Source: JBMOGA01 sp049318625
Lineage (GTDB): Bacteria > Pseudomonadota > Alphaproteobacteria > Rhizobiales > Hyphomicrobiaceae
Assembly (NCBI GenBank): GCA_049318625.1
Contig: JBMOGA010000081.1
Location: 1 to 13,463, forward strand
Direction of reading: 5' to 3'
Length of the DNA: 13,463 nt
Within the stretch, counting starts at the first letter, position 1. Each line of letters opens with the position of its first letter. The notes beneath the pieces were generated by a model, which worked only from the letters and a program-made list of their open reading frames with translations, had not been told where the DNA came from and searched no databases. Both the position numbers and the translations under genes were made by a program. This document shows positions 13,179 to 13,463 of this stretch, piece after piece.

Positions 13179-13427
13179 ATGCGTTTCACAATTCGAACTA
13201 TATTCTCGTTTTTTCTGTGGGTTGCCATTGTCTGCTCGCAGGCCTACGGCGCTGAAAACCGGGTCGCCCTGGTGATCGGCAACGCCAACTACGAGAGCAT
13301 CACGCCACTCGCCAAGCCGCTCAACGATGCCAACCGGGTTGCCGAGTTGCTCCGCAGCATCGGTTTCGTGGTGATTTTCGGAACGGACGCCAGAAAGTCC
13401 GATTTGCAGCGCCTAGCAGGCTGTTGA
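13179..13427 (+). pseudogene. Truncated caspase-family (peptidase C14) gene
   Basis: Only 82 codons are present before a TGA. Residues 1-24 are a signal peptide ending A-Y-G, and then the caspase-fold start is clear. R-V-A-L-V-I-G-N-A-N-Y at 28-38 is the first strand, P-L-N-D-A at 47-51 is the conserved helix start, and L-R-S-I-G-F-V-V is the second strand. Bacterial caspase-like proteins normally continue for over 200 residues and carry the His and Cys dyad downstream. Both are missing. Family-like sequence ends at leucine 79. The CTAG at 13413-13416 begins in that codon, after which the sequence looks like an insertion-sequence end and supplies the last three codons and the stop. The ATG at 13179 fits the signal peptide; a TTG at 13167 is in frame. 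The fragment cannot be an active protease as it stands. Confidence 0.75.
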
Positions 13428-13463
13428 ACTTCTCGCCGGCTGACAGCCCTCCGCGAATATGAT
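13413..13463. mobile_element. Possible insertion-sequence terminus at the window edge
   Basis: CTAG at 13413-13416 is followed by CAGGCTGTTGAA. From memory this type of end (CAGGCTGTTGAA or CAGGCTGCTGAA, often after CTAG) occurs in some IS1182-like elements. It begins exactly where the caspase-like reading frame loses family similarity. The transposase and far end lie outside the window, so neither family nor orientation can be confirmed. Confidence 0.35.

Noticed and set aside
12860..13228. 122-codon open frame on the minus strand across the AT-rich spacer
   Set aside because: The first half looks protein-like only because the DNA is AT-richer. The second half is Arg/Pro-rich noise, and it overlaps the start of the six-cysteine gene and the caspase-like gene.

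Overview
The window is GC-rich chromosomal DNA of bacterial type. Codon third positions are strongly G/C, and the gene families present (an AapJ-type amino-acid binding protein beside metC, DusA, a stand-alone RlmL-like methyltransferase, TauE/SafE, small alpha-type envelope proteins) suggest an alphaproteobacterium, probably Hyphomicrobiales-like. That placement is inference from gene content, not from a marker gene. No rRNA, tRNA, CRISPR array or phage module was seen.

Layout. Positions 1-1608 (+) hold the 3' end of a pyridoxamine-phosphate-oxidase-fold gene and a D-threonine-aldolase-like PLP enzyme. Positions 1631-2893 (-) hold a two-gene flavin operon: nitroreductase, then flavin reductase. 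Positions 3024-6067 (+) hold the most distinctive part, an exported von Willebrand A (vWA) protein followed 5 bp later by an exported proline-rich partner. The two share eight copies of one roughly 80-residue beta-type repeat. Positions 6086-7114 (-) encode an orphan AapJ-like periplasmic binding protein, divergent from metC (7266-8447, +) across a 151-bp spacer with a perfect operator-like palindrome. Positions 8458-10339 (-) are a dusA-tauE/safE operon. Positions 10615-12236 (+) hold a small secreted glycine-rich protein and an RlmL-like rRNA methyltransferase. Positions 12246-12863 (-) encode a six-cysteine periplasmic protein. After an AT-richer spacer, a caspase-family gene starts at 13179 but stops after 82 codons, where the sequence changes at a CTAG and looks like the end of an insertion sequence.

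How the genes may work together. metC, the sulfite-exporter-type permease and the orphan amino-acid binding protein could form a loose sulfur amino-acid neighbourhood (inference). The vWA gene and its partner almost certainly act together in the cell envelope: they are translationally coupled, both exported, and built from the same repeat. The vWA domain keeps the DxSxS metal loop but lacks the usual MIDAS threonine. This pair is the best candidate in the window for a poorly described system. The rest is mainly housekeeping metabolism and RNA modification, apart from the broken caspase-like gene at the right edge.
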